From Brachionus rotundiformis (taxonomy: Eukaryota; Rotifera; Eurotatoria; Ploima; Brachionidae), in the NCBI GenBank assembly GCA_016802295.1, contig JAESIW010000020.1, positions 6,061,377-6,125,376 of the forward strand: a stretch of 64,000 bases of DNA, read 5' to 3'. A program made the position numbers and the translations under genes. The notes below the pieces were generated by a model. It made no database searches and was not told where the DNA came from. It saw only the letters and a list, made by a program, of their open reading frames with translations. Below, in pieces: positions 11,140 through 24,400 of the stretch (positions are counted from its first letter, which is position 1; every line of letters starts with the position of its first letter).

Positions 11140-11669
11140 TTTTAAATATTCCCTAATCAGTTTGCTTATTTATCAAATGAATAAGGTTTTGTCCGTCGAT
11201 TGACATTTACTAAATGCATTAATTATTTTTTCTAGTTTATTTAATAGAAAAACATTTGTTTTTAAATAAAAATTTGATTCGAAAGCAATTTTTATTTATA
11301 TATGGAAAAAGAATTATTCCAAGCATGACTGAATAATTTTATTTAAAAATTAAAGGATGAAGGATTTGTTGTCTAAGCTACTCTGTTAATATAATGCAAT
11401 TGAAATGAAACCAAAAATTAAACTGAATCACTAATTAATAAAATAAAGACAAATATACATTTTTTTAAAACTATATTTTTTTAATAATTATTATAGAATT
11501 GAATAATTAAAAAGTTGAATTAAAAGTTTAACTTTTAAAAATTTGAATAAATAAAAATATTTTATTAAAAAAATTTTAAATTTAGAAAAGTTCTACTGGA
11601 ATGAAAATATAAAATCTAAAAATTTGAGTCGATCTAGACTAAATGATCTGAAAAATTCATTTAATTGAG
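11140..11669. other. Convergent 3' flank of CRMP and EF-hand copy 3
   Basis: Very AT-rich spacer where the plus-strand CRMP gene and the minus-strand EF-hand copy 3 end towards each other. Several aataaa-type motifs are present on both strands (for example near 11262), suitable as polyadenylation signals, but none can be singled out. Confidence 0.4.
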
Positions 11670-13357
11670 CTAGTTCAATAAACTGTAGAATGCTCTTCTA
11701 AATTCGTTGATATCAATTTTGCCATCTCTATTTAAATCAATTCTTGAAAAAAATGCTTTGACTTCATCTTCTCCATAGCTTCTGCCCAAGCGACTGTTTA
11801 ATCTTAAAACAGCTTTTTCAGCTTCGCCGATAGAAACCGAGTTGTCACCATCAACATCTAATTGGCTGAAAATTTGCTCGGCCAAAGCAGAAATAGAAGC
11901 TCTTGATGCAGAAGATGATTCAGCACCGAATGAAGCTCCAGCACCAATGCTATAAGCAGCACCAGAAGCTCCGTAAGAAGAAGCTCCACCAGCCGAGTAT
12001 GATGTAAATGAAGCACCAGCAGCAGCAGCAGCAGAAGAAGAAGCATCATAGCTGATTCCCAATCTTTGCAAATAAGATCTGTATTCAGCCAAGCCTTCAC
12101 GGTCCAAATCGACAAGTCTCAATGCTTGCACGTCTCCTTCCAATTCGTGCAAACTGTTGTATCTGTAATTGGCAGCCAAGACGAGACCGTCTGGAGTCTT
12201 GATGTCAGTTACGAATGATGGTAGTTCGCCTGATTGTCTTAAAGTAGCACCATATCTTGATACGTATTCGGCTGGATTAGCTCTAATGACGCCCAAGTAT
12301 TTGATTTCTTTTCTAATGTTAACTTGTGGTGCTTCCCATTGAACAATGACGTTTCTTGGCTTGACAACAACTGGATCGGCTTCAGCTGGTTTTTGGAATA
12401 TGACTCTTCGCTTAACTTCTGAATATGGCAACCATCTTTCGATGATAACTGATTGTGGTTTGGCTGGAAGAGGAGCCAGTCTTTCGATGACTACTTTTCT
12501 TGGTGGTGGTGGGATTCGTTTGCCAGAAATGGTGATTACTTTGCCTATTTTAAATTTTTTACAAAATTATTTCTTATCTTTTATGAGAATATAAATAAAT
12601 TAAACTCACGTCCAACTTGAGCAGGTGGTTGTGGTGGAGCTTCACGAACAACCAAAGGCTCTGGAGTAGCTGGTCTAGCTGGCTGTTGACGAATGATTAG
12701 TGGTGGAGCTGGTGGAGTCAAAGTGTTTGGCTGTTGTTGGATGATAATCTCGCCTGGAGCTGGTGGAGTTGGTGGTCTCAAGTATCTGATGGCCAACTCT
12801 TGAATGTATTCCAATTGTTGTACAGTTCTCTTGGTAATCAATTCTGGATTTGAATCTTCATTGATTGAGTATTGAGTGATTGGAATGGCACCTCTCCAAT
12901 TGACTACTTCGGCTCTATTTGCCCAAATACCACGTTGACCATTTACAGTTATTTCTTCTGATTCATTGATGGTAATTGGATCTGATGATCTCAAAATTGC
13001 TTGTTCAATTTCACTCAAGTAAGCAGAACCACTAGCACCAGCACCAGAGCCATAGGCCAATGAAGCACTACCAGAACCGTAAGCTAATGAAGATCCACCA
13101 GCAGATGCACCAATTAGAGCTGAACCAGCTGAACCTCCAGCACCATAAGATGAATATGAAATTGATCCACCGCCAGTTCCTGCAGCAGAACCACTCAACA
13201 ACAAATCTGAGGCTATTTGATTTGCAGCTCTTTGACCTGATCCCGATCCAGCACTTGCTTGATATGTAGCACCTGATGAGTATGCGATTGAACCAGAACC
13301 TAGACCATTTCTGATCAAAGAACCACTTAGAGTTTTTTCATCGTAACTATAACTCAT
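11670..13357 (-). CDS. S/A/G-rich, proline-repeat, double EF-hand protein, copy 3
   Basis: Exons 13357-12610 and 12544-11670 with the same 65-base intron give 540 residues. The N-terminus differs and is shorter (MSYSYDEKTLSGSLIRNG against MSYNYEETTVSNALTSG), lacking about 30 residues of the S/A/G head. From SGQRAANQIASD on it is the same as copies 1 and 2 for roughly 480 residues, apart from a Ser-to-Gly in YSSYGAGG. It has the longer alanine run of copy 2. Only the last 22 residues change again: the second EF loop reads DLNRDGKIDINE and the tail AFYSLLN. Flanking DNA does not match the other copies. This pattern of identical middle and different ends indicates sequence transfer between copies. 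The ATG at 13357 is preceded by unrelated AT-rich sequence with a tatttaaata motif. Confidence 0.87.
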
Positions 13358-15799
13358 TTTTTTAATACAATATTATTCTAGATACAAATATGTATTTAAA
13401 TAAAGAATGACATTTAGCTTGAATTTTAAGCTCACTTTTATACCAAAGCGGATACCATCGCCTATCTTTAAATCAATTGTTATTAATTAAAATTGTAATT
13501 AAAATGTATATTTTTCGCTACCATTTCAATTGCCAAACGAAAACAAGTTTATTTCTAATTTATTATGACAGGTTTATAGAGTTTTGCTTAAAAATTCCAA
13601 CTTTTTATGGAATTTTAATTAATATTTTAATAAGATATCAAGTCTTAGTTATGGAAAATATGGAACCAGCATTGACAGTATGGCCCGAAATAAGGTCTCA
13701 TACTTATTAAAGGTATCATCAAAAAAAACTCTTTAAATTTTAATTAACTAATGAGTTTTTTAAATGAAAAAAATATATACTGTCAATAATGTATTCAAGA
13801 AAAAATTCAGCACACTTTCTTCTATTATTTGTTTAAAATAAATTTTTTAAATATTTTTTATTTAGATCTAAATGAGAAAATTCTTTGGCTTGGCTATTAA
13901 AAATTATTAATTATTAATTTTTTTAAATTATTCTATTCTAATTTCATAAGAATTTCAATTAGTATATTTAAGATTAAACACAAATATTAAATTGATTTTA
14001 TTATTTTATACAGATTTTCTTGTATTCAATATTTATCAATTAATCCACAATTATAAAATATTTTTACAAAAATTTTCCTCAATCAAAGCATATTAATTAA
14101 AAATTATATTTCAATTTAAATTTTAACATTCCTGAAAAATTAAAATTAAGCACTTAATTAAAAAAGCATATTTTTCGTAATAATTTTTCTTAAAAAAAAT
14201 TTATTTTCCTTTATGTAAAAATAAGATTCGATTTAAAACAAAAAACTATAGATCTATCTATTATTTATTTTTTTCAAATTGATCAAATTTTTAGAGTATT
14301 TTCAATATTAATTATAGAATAATTTTTATTTAAAATCAATCATGCATTTTTGAAAGTGTTTCAATTTATTTTTATACTTTTTAAAGATTAAAATATTTTT
14401 TACCTTCTTCAATTTGACTTAACTTTTATTTCCACTGTGTGATAAGTTGTTTCTCCCTTTTATTGAACTATCTTGATTTTTTTAATTAAAAAAATTGTTT
14501 TAAAAATATTCTTATTAATTAAAATGAATTGACAATATAAAAAAAAGTTGTTCATAGTTTCTAATATTCTTTGGTCATTTGGATAAGTAAAGCTCCATTT
14601 AATTGCCTGTAAAAATCTGTTTTTTTCTTAACCAAAGATCACTTAAATTCAACTATTGATAAAATGACCAGTCCGTTCCTTTCGGTTGCATAAAAATAAT
14701 CTGAAATAAGTATAAAGAGCTAACAAGTTGAAATTTATTAGTTCTCAACATTTTATAATGGTTTTAATTTTCTGGAAACTCCATTTTTGAAAACTTAATG
14801 AAATTCTTTTTCCAAAGTAGTTATTTCTAAATTGAAGTTCAAAATGTTTAATTAATAACCCTAAAAATGTTCAAATCATTAATTTATTTTCTAACAAAAC
14901 CGAAGCGTTCTAATAAAATTTATTCATTTTCAAATTTTGAATTCCATTTGAAAATGAATATTTTAATTAAGCCAGCAATTAAGGTATAAATTATTAATCA
15001 AACAACTTGAACAAAAAACAAAAAAAATTTAAAATATTAAGTTTTTTTTTTATTTTTAAAGTGATTTAAAAAAAATTAGGAAAAATAATATACACAAAAT
15101 ATTTTAGCTACATTTTAGTCTCTCCAAAATTAGTCATCCGACAAATATAATAAATTAAATAAATGGAAAAGAGCGGATTTTGTATTCAAATTTTAGCTAA
15201 TGAATTATTTTGATAGCTGAGTCGTCCGTCTCAGCACTGTTTCATGTCTTGCTGATTTTCAAATATTCTATGAATTTTTAATGATATCTAAAATTTGCAT
15301 GCGCTTCTCTTAATTAATTTTGATAGATAAGCTACCATGGATTTGACAAAGCGTGTTTCATAATATTCTTGCTTTAGTCAGTCACAAGATTTGAGATCAT
15401 TTTAGTTGGACTCAATATTTATTTATCTACTGGATTTGGAAAATATTGAAATTTTAAGAGATAAAATGTTTATTTTATTTGATTAGATTAATAAAAAATG
15501 CGTTAAACAAACACAAAAGAGATACAATTTAATCAGTAAACTAGTACTTAAAAATAAAAAAATAAATTTTAAGAAAACACTAGTCAATTTTCTTGATAAT
15601 TTTATTGGCAAGTTCTATTTCGGACAATTCATTATTTTTGATACTCTAGTTTAATTCTAATTCAATTTAATTAAGATCCAGTTTATCACTGATTGAATGT
15701 TGATATGATTAGATTTTATGATGGTTGGAAGCCTTATTTCCAATAACAATATTCATCACTTTAAACCAAATTATTTGAAGAATTGGAATTAATTTACCT
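13358..15799. other. AT-rich intergenic stretch
   Basis: No supported gene. A 77-codon open frame at 13477-13710 shows no domain, splice context or composition different from its surroundings. Long A and T runs dominate. Confidence 0.5.
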
Positions 15800-16115
15800 C
15801 CTAATCTCATTAACTGGATTAAATCATTTTTCAAGATATTTTAGAATAACAGAAAATGGACATGTAAGTGATGAATATCCATTTAAAGCCCTTCAACAAG
15901 GATCAGCAGCTACTCCATTTCTTTTTAGCGTTTCCATAAATGACCTGCCAAAACGAAAAAAAAACAATGCTCCCTTCTTTTTGCAGATGATTTACTATCT
16001 ACTTATTTAATTCTAATAAGAAAGGACATGATCAACCAAAGAAGTTGAACAATGGCTTTCCAAATCGAGAAAGAAAATGCCAATTGAAAAGTCATGTTAC
16101 ATGATCTTTGAAAAA
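15800..16115 (+). mobile_element. Decayed non-LTR retrotransposon, reverse transcriptase piece
   Basis: Forward frames show LINWIKSFF, then after a frameshift ENGHVSDEYPFKALQQGSAA and TPFLFSVSINDLPK, then after another shift the catalytic block FADDLLSTYLIL. The order W-I-x-SF, QGS, INDLP, FADD is that of Jockey/CR1-type reverse transcriptases. Frameshifts and stops make it a dead relic. No ends or target duplication were found. Confidence 0.75.
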
Positions 16116-17079
16116 AATTAAAAGGAAAAATAAATCTTGATTTTAGAATACATGGTAACAATTTAAATTATGTTGTAATCCGCTTTTATTAAGGCTGTTC
16201 CATAGCCAGAGGTATTCTAAGGACTTTGGTGTAGATTAATTAATTAAGAGAAAAATTTGCTAATTTAATTCTTTTATTCTTTTACAAATTTAGGCTTTTT
16301 ATAAAATAAAATGCTAACTGCAGAAAAGCACATACAGCACCAACTACTAAAGGATTTAAAATATAAAGACTGTTTCATTACAGACTCTAACAATTATCAA
16401 GAAAAAGTTAATTTCTTAGAAAATATACATAAGACTCAAAATTAACATTTAGCCCAATGATGGATAATTTAAAAGAGCGCTTTAGCTCAAAACTTAATAA
16501 TAAATCGGACCTAAAACCCAAGACTTAAAGAATCAATATTGGGCATTTTTTTTCCTTGTTTACACTACAAGTATTTAACAAGTCGTTTTAAAAATTTTTA
16601 AAGCCTCATATCCTGTAAATAATACGATTATTTTCAAAAAGAAAATTGACAAATTACTCAATTTTTTTAAGAATGTTTGTTTTTAAGTATTATTAAAATC
16701 TGTTCTATAAATAGGATACTCAAAAATGTTAAAGAAAAAAAAGGAATATATTTATTTATAAAACATGTAAAATAAGTTATTTGATTTTATCTTTTTATTT
16801 GAAAATAAGTTTAATATACTGTAAAATCATTACAAATATTTAAAAAATATTTTGGACTATCTATAATCTAAAATACTGATACTTCCTGTAATAAACTTAC
16901 TAACAGTCTCAAATCGACTTTTTGAAATGAGGTTAAGCTAGGACAGGGCTTAGCCTCTCTGTTCCATCAGTTGTCAGACTGGTGGAAGAATATAAAAAAG
17001 AGTTAGATCAAGATATATCGAATATCTAACTCAAATGTGTAATTTTTAGCTTATGATGCCTTTTTTTTCAAAAAATCAA
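16116..17079. other. Intergenic stretch between two LINE pieces
   Basis: No gene seen. It may contain more decayed retroelement sequence, because it lies between two fragments in the same orientation, but no protein motif is legible. A less AT-rich patch lies near 16900-17000. Confidence 0.35.
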
Positions 17080-17410
17080 GTATTTAAAAATGTGTAACAT
17101 GTAATTCTCTATTTCTGGTCAGAGATTTGGTAAATAGATCAATAATCAAAGGTCCGTCAGCGACAATGACAGGTAATAGCATCAAAGACCATAAAGAAAT
17201 TTTCCTTGTTCAAGTTAGGAATGATTTGGCAGCTACAATGAGCGCTAGAGATGTCTTTTTTTCAAACAAAGTAGGAACAAGTTACCCAAAAATGTAGTAA
17301 CATCTAAGTCAACTGCAGACTTCAAGGCTGCTTTAGATAGATTTAATGGAATAGGCAAATGTCAGCTTTGGGCTCAGACACTCTTCATGTTAGGTGTTGC
17401 AGCAAATTAA
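17080..17410 (+). mobile_element. C-terminal end of a decayed non-LTR retrotransposon
   Basis: Reading forward with one frameshift shows DVFFSNKVGTSYPK, then NVVTSKSTADFKAALDRFNG before a stop. This matches the typical end of Jockey/CR1-like ORF2 proteins (F-S-x-RVV-x-W-N-x-LP then VV...SFK-x-LD-x-F). Only the last hundred codons or so are preserved. It may or may not belong to the same insertion as the piece at 15.8 kb. Confidence 0.65.
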
Positions 17411-20400
17411 TTAAGTGTAAATTTTTTTATTTAAATAGATAAACAATAATTTTTGGAAATTTTAGTTTCTATATGCTTAAGGACTGACTAATTATTAGGA
17501 AAAAATGATTTCCAAATAAGGTCCATTATCCTAAATCAAATTAAAAATATTTGATAATTTTATAATTTTCAAATTAATAACACCAGGTGGAAAATATTCA
17601 ATTCTAATCATTATTTTGACTAGTATTTTTAATTTCCTTTTATTGTCCTGAATTTCATTAATCATTCCGATCTAGAAAACTTGTCATTGAATTGAATTAA
17701 TTCATTTAAATAATAAGTCTAAGAAAACTTGTCTGACAAACATAAATTGTGGCTCTGGAGCCCAAGCAATGGAAGAATCCCATAAATTTTGCTACTTTCT
17801 TCAAAGTTTTCGTTTGAATCAAATTTTCAACAAATTTATTTCATTTTTACTAGTTTATTTATTTAATAAAATTAATTTAATTTTGAGCTCTTGTCAAAAA
17901 GGTCAAAAACTGTACTTTATTTTAAATATCAATTTAAAAAAGAAAATACTCTTTCAAGTTTAGTTTATAAATTTTTTCAAAAGAAGGTTGCGGAGGCCAA
18001 CTTTAAAAAATTTAACTATTTTTATTAATAAATTAATATTCCAAACTTGTAAGGCCTTTGTTTTGAATTCTTATAATTAAGAAATTTTTATATTGTAGAG
18101 ATATAAGAGCCAACTGGAAAAATATCGAAGCCAATCATCAAGTTAAGTGCATTAGACCACATAGATAAAATAATCTCACTTTAAATAGCTTATTGATGAC
18201 AATCTGCAAGCGTAGATAGCTCTTTATCAACCAAGTCAAATCCTGTTGAATTATTTTCTTATCAATTTGGAATGCTAACTTGAATATTCAAGAAATTGTT
18301 TAATTATTATTATTATTATTTATACGCCTTATAGGCGATGTATAAAAAATAAAAATAAGAATAAGACAAAAATGTCTTGGATCAATTTTCATTCTTATAA
18401 TATTCACCTATTAGTATCTCTATTTTTAATTAAATATTCAAATTTTGTGAGCCAATATTTACCAAACTCTATCAGAGATCAAAAAAAAATAAAAATAAAA
18501 AATAAAAATTTATTAAGTGTTCTTAGACGCCTTAGAATTAAATATAATTTTATTAATTCTTAAGATTTTAAAAACAAAATGCGTCGTCGTGTTTTTGTTT
18601 CGGCCTGTGCCCATTTGAGAGTATCCGATGGCCAATAGAGCGCAATATTCCACTGCACAGACAAATAAAAAAATCTAATATATACAAATTTTGTTTCGTT
18701 TACATAGTCTTTTAAGAGTTATTTTAATTAATTTAAGTGAATATTGTCTGTCCGATTTTTTAAGAAAATTAATATTTGTGTGCCTGTCTGATTTCGGATC
18801 CGATCATGTAAGGTAGATCCGAAATAAAGCATATTTTAGACTTCTCAAGTTCCTGTGATTAGTTTTTGAAAAAGGAAATGGGGTTTTTATCTGTGCTGCG
18901 TGGCTTTTGCGCCAAATACTGACTTGTTTGCAAATACGTGCATTTTTTAATTAATGAGTACTTATCTTCTATTCATGGCACTATCATGTGCATTGGTCGA
19001 AGATCCGACCAAAAAGAAAATGTATTTTTTTATCGATTTTTGCTGGATTAAACAAGATTAACTTTGTTTATGCTACGTATCAAATTTAGTAATTTAATTC
19101 CACTTTATATTCAAAGAACACGAAAAAAAGGTATTTAAATGAACATGGGTTTAATATTTGTATTAAATTTCCAATTTGAATAGGAGATTTTTAACTTTTT
19201 AATCTTGTTTTAATTAAAAAAACAAACTTGTTTAAGAGTTTGTGTTAAGTGCCGAAGTTACATTTTTAGATAGCCGTGTGAAGAATGTATAAACAGATTT
19301 TTATAAATAAAAATTGTGAAAATGTTTTCTTTATACTCTTTTTTTCGGATTTCTTTCATAATTAAAGAGTGCATTGAAGCTTTTTTCTAAACATATGATT
19401 AATTGTTAGTTATTTAAATAAAAATATTAGTAATTTTAAGTTCTAATTCTTTTTTTTTAATAAATCATTTGAAACATTTTTAAGAATTAGAAAAAAATAT
19501 ATTGATTGACAATTAGCAAATAAAGGTAGCATAAATAGGCTTTTTTACAATATTTTTTTACTATTTACAAGGATTTGGCTTTTAAGAAATGTAAACACTA
19601 CAAAAAAGATAAATACAATGATTACATAAATTTTAAATAAGATATCTTGTAATTTTTTTTTCGTTTAAAAACTATCAGTTTTATTTTTTTTTTGTCATTA
19701 AGGGTTGATTAAGTTAAATTAAATAAAAAAAATCAAATTGGCTAAAAATTTAATAAGAAGGAAACAAATTAGCCTAATCTAACTAAACTTTGGATCCGAA
19801 GATAGAAATTTGTACATTTTTCTTTAATAAAACAGAAGCAAAAAACAGAATAATTTTCAAGGCAGACTTTATATTTCTGCCCTCTTGAGAGAATATTTTT
19901 AATTATTGTTTTGTTTTCTTATTTTTCTGTTGTATATCTAAATCTAATACCAAGAATTATTAATTTTATTGTTCAATATTTTAAAATTAAAAAGCAGATT
20001 TTTTTTATAATAAAATAGTAATAAATTATTAATTTTTTTTTAATATTTTGATTGAAATTAAAAATTTAATTAGAAAAATAATTTCGAAATATACATCTCT
20101 TAAAAGTGTTTTGCGAAAGCTTAATCTTGATATTTTTATTTTCAAATTTCATTAAAATTAGGCCAATATTTCTTTATTGTAGAACGTGTTGTTGATTTTT
20201 CTTCAAAGAGCCATAAATAGTACAAAACGGAAGCAAATAAAATAAACTATCAATAAAGTCACTTTATTTAAAAATTAATGAGCTTTTTCTTCAAATTTTA
20301 AATCTCAATTTACTCTATTTGATCACGTATGTCTAGGGCTATTTGAAGCGTCATTCTTTTAAGAAACAATGATTTATTTGTGTACAAAATTTCAAATTTA

Positions 20401-21140
20401 TATAATTACAAAATAATAAATTATATTTTTTTTCAATAAAAAATCCTCAAATTCTCCAAATGCAAATACGCCATGGAAAAGATAAACATTAAGCTTAAAG
20501 ATAAAGTAACACGAGATTAAAAGACATATCGATTTGTTGAAAATGAAATTCTTAAGCCCGAGTGCATTTTAGCTCAATTTGGGCCAAGTAGATTCGATTT
20601 CATTGATTATTTATCGATATTAATTTGTGTTATTCTAAAAGATAAAGCATTTTTTGTCTAAAAATAAACTGAATCTATCTAAATGTTCATTTTTTTTCTA
20701 AAATTCGTTACTACTTGATATATCTAGTCACCGGATGATGAATATAGATACAGTGTAGGACCAAATATTCAAACATACTTAAAAAAAGATCTTGATTATT
20801 TCAACTTAATTGGGCCAAATGAAATAAAATATAAAATAACTCTTTTTTTTTAGAATAGATCTGTCTTATTTTATAAGCATCAGCTAAGTATTTCATCTAT
20901 TTTTAAATTTAATTGATAAGCAAAATTTATAATGGTCTAGTCTTGAAAATTCTACTTGAGGCAAAATTTGAACTTAAAAATTTCATTTCTACTTTAGGCC
21001 GTAGTTTATTGATTATGACATTTTTATTTGTATTCATATTACTTAAGTAATTTATTTCTTTAATTAAATTTTTCTAATAATTAGATTAACTTTCATTGAT
21101 TAACACCAATTAAAATAATATTAAATTTTAAAAAAGCTTC
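17411..21140. other. Gene-poor AT-rich stretch
   Basis: No supported gene. It holds a (TTA)n run near 18303-18322 followed by a short hairpin (gccttataggc), a slightly less AT-rich patch around 18580-18660, and many homopolymer runs. Open frames of about 60 codons at 17769 and 18372 have the composition of random AT-rich DNA. Confidence 0.45.
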
Positions 21141-21474
21141 TAATAATTACGCATATATATTTTTAAGTTATAAAAAAATAACATTTTAAAATAGTCATTT
21201 ACAACTGGATTAAGGCACATGACTGTCGTAAAGGTGGTATCTTCAATGTGGAGCTTTTTTAGATTTAATTAAAAAAATGAGATTCTTAAGAATAAAATAT
21301 TACTAATTTAATTTTATTTATTATTTTTTTTCAATTAAATTTGATAAAAGCTCCACATTGATCCAATTTAATTGAAGATACCACCTTTACGGCAGTCATG
21401 TACCTTAATCCAGTTGTAAATGAATATTTTAAAATGCTATTTTTGTAACTTAAAAATATATATACATAATTATA
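21141..21474. repeat. Long imperfect hairpin (inverted repeat)
   Basis: Arms 21141-21270 and about 21331-21474 are reverse complements over about 130 bases, with a spacer of about 60 bases. Both contain acaactggattaagg, aaaggtggtatcttcaa and tgtggagctttt in matching order. The right arm has an extra stretch of about 11 bases. It could be a foldback transposon, or an inverted duplication able to give a hairpin RNA. No clear terminal duplication was found. Confidence 0.8.
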
Positions 21475-24400
21475 AAGATAGGGTATACAAAATTTTCAAA
21501 TGACCCAAACTGAACAGGTATATGGAGCAAATTAGTTGTCAACTGATCCGACTTTTTTCTTCAAATAAATAAAACCCGTGGATTATTTAAATATTTAAAC
21601 AATTTTAAAAGGTGTAAATATGATTTTTCTAATATTACATGAATCATATAGCCTGGCTTCGCTTTATCTTTACAACAACTTTTTTTTTTGTCAACTCAAA
21701 ATAGAATCTATTTGGGTCAGTTATGAAGAGATAAGAGAATTTGTTTCAATAATAGTCACATAAAACTCAAGCTGAGCTTGTTGCATTGTTGGCAAAATAG
21801 ACGATGTTCTAGACACATATGGAGTTGTTTTATATTGAATTTTAAGTTCAATTAAAGATTTAAAAATATAATGACCAAGTCTAACCATGACGAAAAATTG
21901 ATATTTTATTTCAATTTTTCTCTTTTGAATACTCAAAATAAGAGCTTGTAGAGACATTAAGCACACGAATGACATTTAAAATGTCAATTTATTTAGCTGA
22001 AAACTCAACAAGATGGACTTTAAAGTCAATATTCAGAAAATGAACTCGTTTGGGATTTAATTAAGAAAAATTTAAATTTTAAATACTTGTTTTATTTTTT
22101 ATTTTTTTTTAGTTTTTAAATTGATTAAATCGATCGATTCATGCCAACAATGCTATTTAATTAATCTTAATTTTATACTATACACCTGTTTTAGTATGAC
22201 ATTCATAGCATACCTAGTTTAGTTTTTTGATTAATGTTTGGCTATATACGTCTGGGAGTCGGTCAAAACTATTAGAATTTATAAATATTTGGTCGAGATG
22301 CCAAGTTCCTCTTTATTAAATTCTACGCGGTCAGACAATTATAATCAATCATTAGGTCCTAAATGAATTCAATAGCCTGAACTTTACAGTTTTCGGATAA
22401 AAACTTTTTCTCTATTTTTTTTCCAAATTGAATATGATTAAAAAAAAGAGAATATACTTTTTAATGAGCCAATGTTTTATTAGTGTAGAATTATTAATTT
22501 AAAAATTAAATTGTTGCATAACTACTAAATCAGGAGTGAAAAAAGAAGCTCTTTGAAAAAGATCGATTTGTAATTTTATCAAATTTAGAGGCATAATATT
22601 TTTGTTTTCATTAAAAATCGATCAGGAGTTGGTTTTAATTAAAATTTTTGATTATAAATTAATATTTAAAAAGCGGAACCCTTGCAAAATAGCTGATTGG
22701 TAATTAGGAGATGATTAGGCTAGATGTAAAACTGTTTCAAATTACATAATAATAGGTAATCTATCACAATTAGTCTTGGGAAAAAGCATCCAATTTTGTC
22801 TAAGTACAACTTCCGAACATAAGTTAAACTCATAGAAAAAAGTTTATTTTTCAATATAGCTCAATTTTGATTATTTATTTCATTAAGAATCTCAAACAAA
22901 AATCAAATCTCTCTTGATTTATAAATTTTATTATTTCCCAATTTGAAGAGATCATACACAAACTAGGACCAATTGATTGAGTAATAAATACAGACTAATT
23001 TAAAATGAATTAAAATACAATTTTGTTTAAAAAAATGAATAAACAAAATAAAGATCTTATGTGGTTCTCTATCAAGGCTTATTTGATTTTTAATTATTTT
23101 TCTTTAAGAAGTAATTTTGTTCTTTGCTCAAGTCTTCCAGATCAATTGAAAGGAATTAGTCAATTTTTATTTTCATTTATTTAATTTTTAGTTTTTTTTT
23201 TTTAATTAGAAATGAAAAATTATCGAATATAATTTTTAATTAAAAAAATTAGATTTTATTCGGCTAATTTGCTTATCACATCATTTGATAATTTGAGCCC
23301 AAGTCCTCGCCTAAACTTGACATAAGATAATACACATCGTGCTTTTTGTTTTCTGGCGTGGTAAGCCCCTGAACAAGGTAAATAAATAGAAAGCGTTTTG
23401 TCATGAAAATTATTTTTTCATTGCTTAATTAAACAATTCTCATTACAAAATAAGCAGCTTAAAATAAAATAAAATGCGGAACAAGGTATTATAATTCCTA
23501 AATGAATCTTCCGCGAGTAAATTTTTAAAAATCAATTTTAGAAAAATATTCATAGTTAATTATGGTAAGCTATGATGCAACTAGATAACAAGCTAACAGC
23601 TATCTATTTTAAAAAATGGTCCAAAGTGAACCGCGAGAATTTTTTATTACTTTACCTATTTTTTATTTTTATTAAAAGCAATAAATTTTTTTAGATTATC
23701 AGATAATTTTATCCTATTTTAAATGACGTGCATATCGTTTAATATGCAGACATTTTGGCCACTAAATACCAAGTCTAGAATCAAGTTAATTAACTTTTTT
23801 GCTTTGTACCAATTTACGAAAATATCAAATAAGTGATTGATCTATATGTTCGATTTAAAAATAAATTTTGACCAGTTTATGATATTGATTTTTATGTACA
23901 TCGAGCTGATCAAGGAGATTTTACAAACCGTGGATTTCTAATTAGGTCTAAGTGCGAGACAAGCAATTGGAGAAACCTTAGGGCCCAGTCTTTTGGCTTA
24001 TCCGAGAATAATAATGCAAGAAAATGAACTAATTAATAGTCCATTTTACCTGTTCTATTTTACAATAGCCTCAGAGTTGAATAGCAATTTTATAAAAATA
24101 AAATTTTAATTAAATTTTTTTCTTGTAAGATATCGTTAGTTGAATGTTTTTCGAACTAATTACATTTTTAATTATAAAGGTATTTATAAAATTGGCTTTG
24201 ATTTATATTGGCTTGAGATTTAATCAGTCTAATTATGCCTAATTCACTAATCATTCGGCCAAAATTCCATGAAACAGGTTCTTATCAGTGAAAAAATAGA
24301 GAAATAAAACTCGAAATTAAATCAAAAATTTATCTAATTTTTCATTCACATAAAGATAAAAATATTTCGATTTAAAATAATTTTATAATCCATCTATCTA

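Noticed and set aside
13477..13710. 77-codon open frame upstream of EF-hand copy 3
   Set aside because: AT-driven composition, no domain, no splice context, no neighbour relation.
17769..18563. Two open frames of about 63 codons
   Set aside because: Phe/Ile/Lys/Asn-rich chance frames typical of this base composition.
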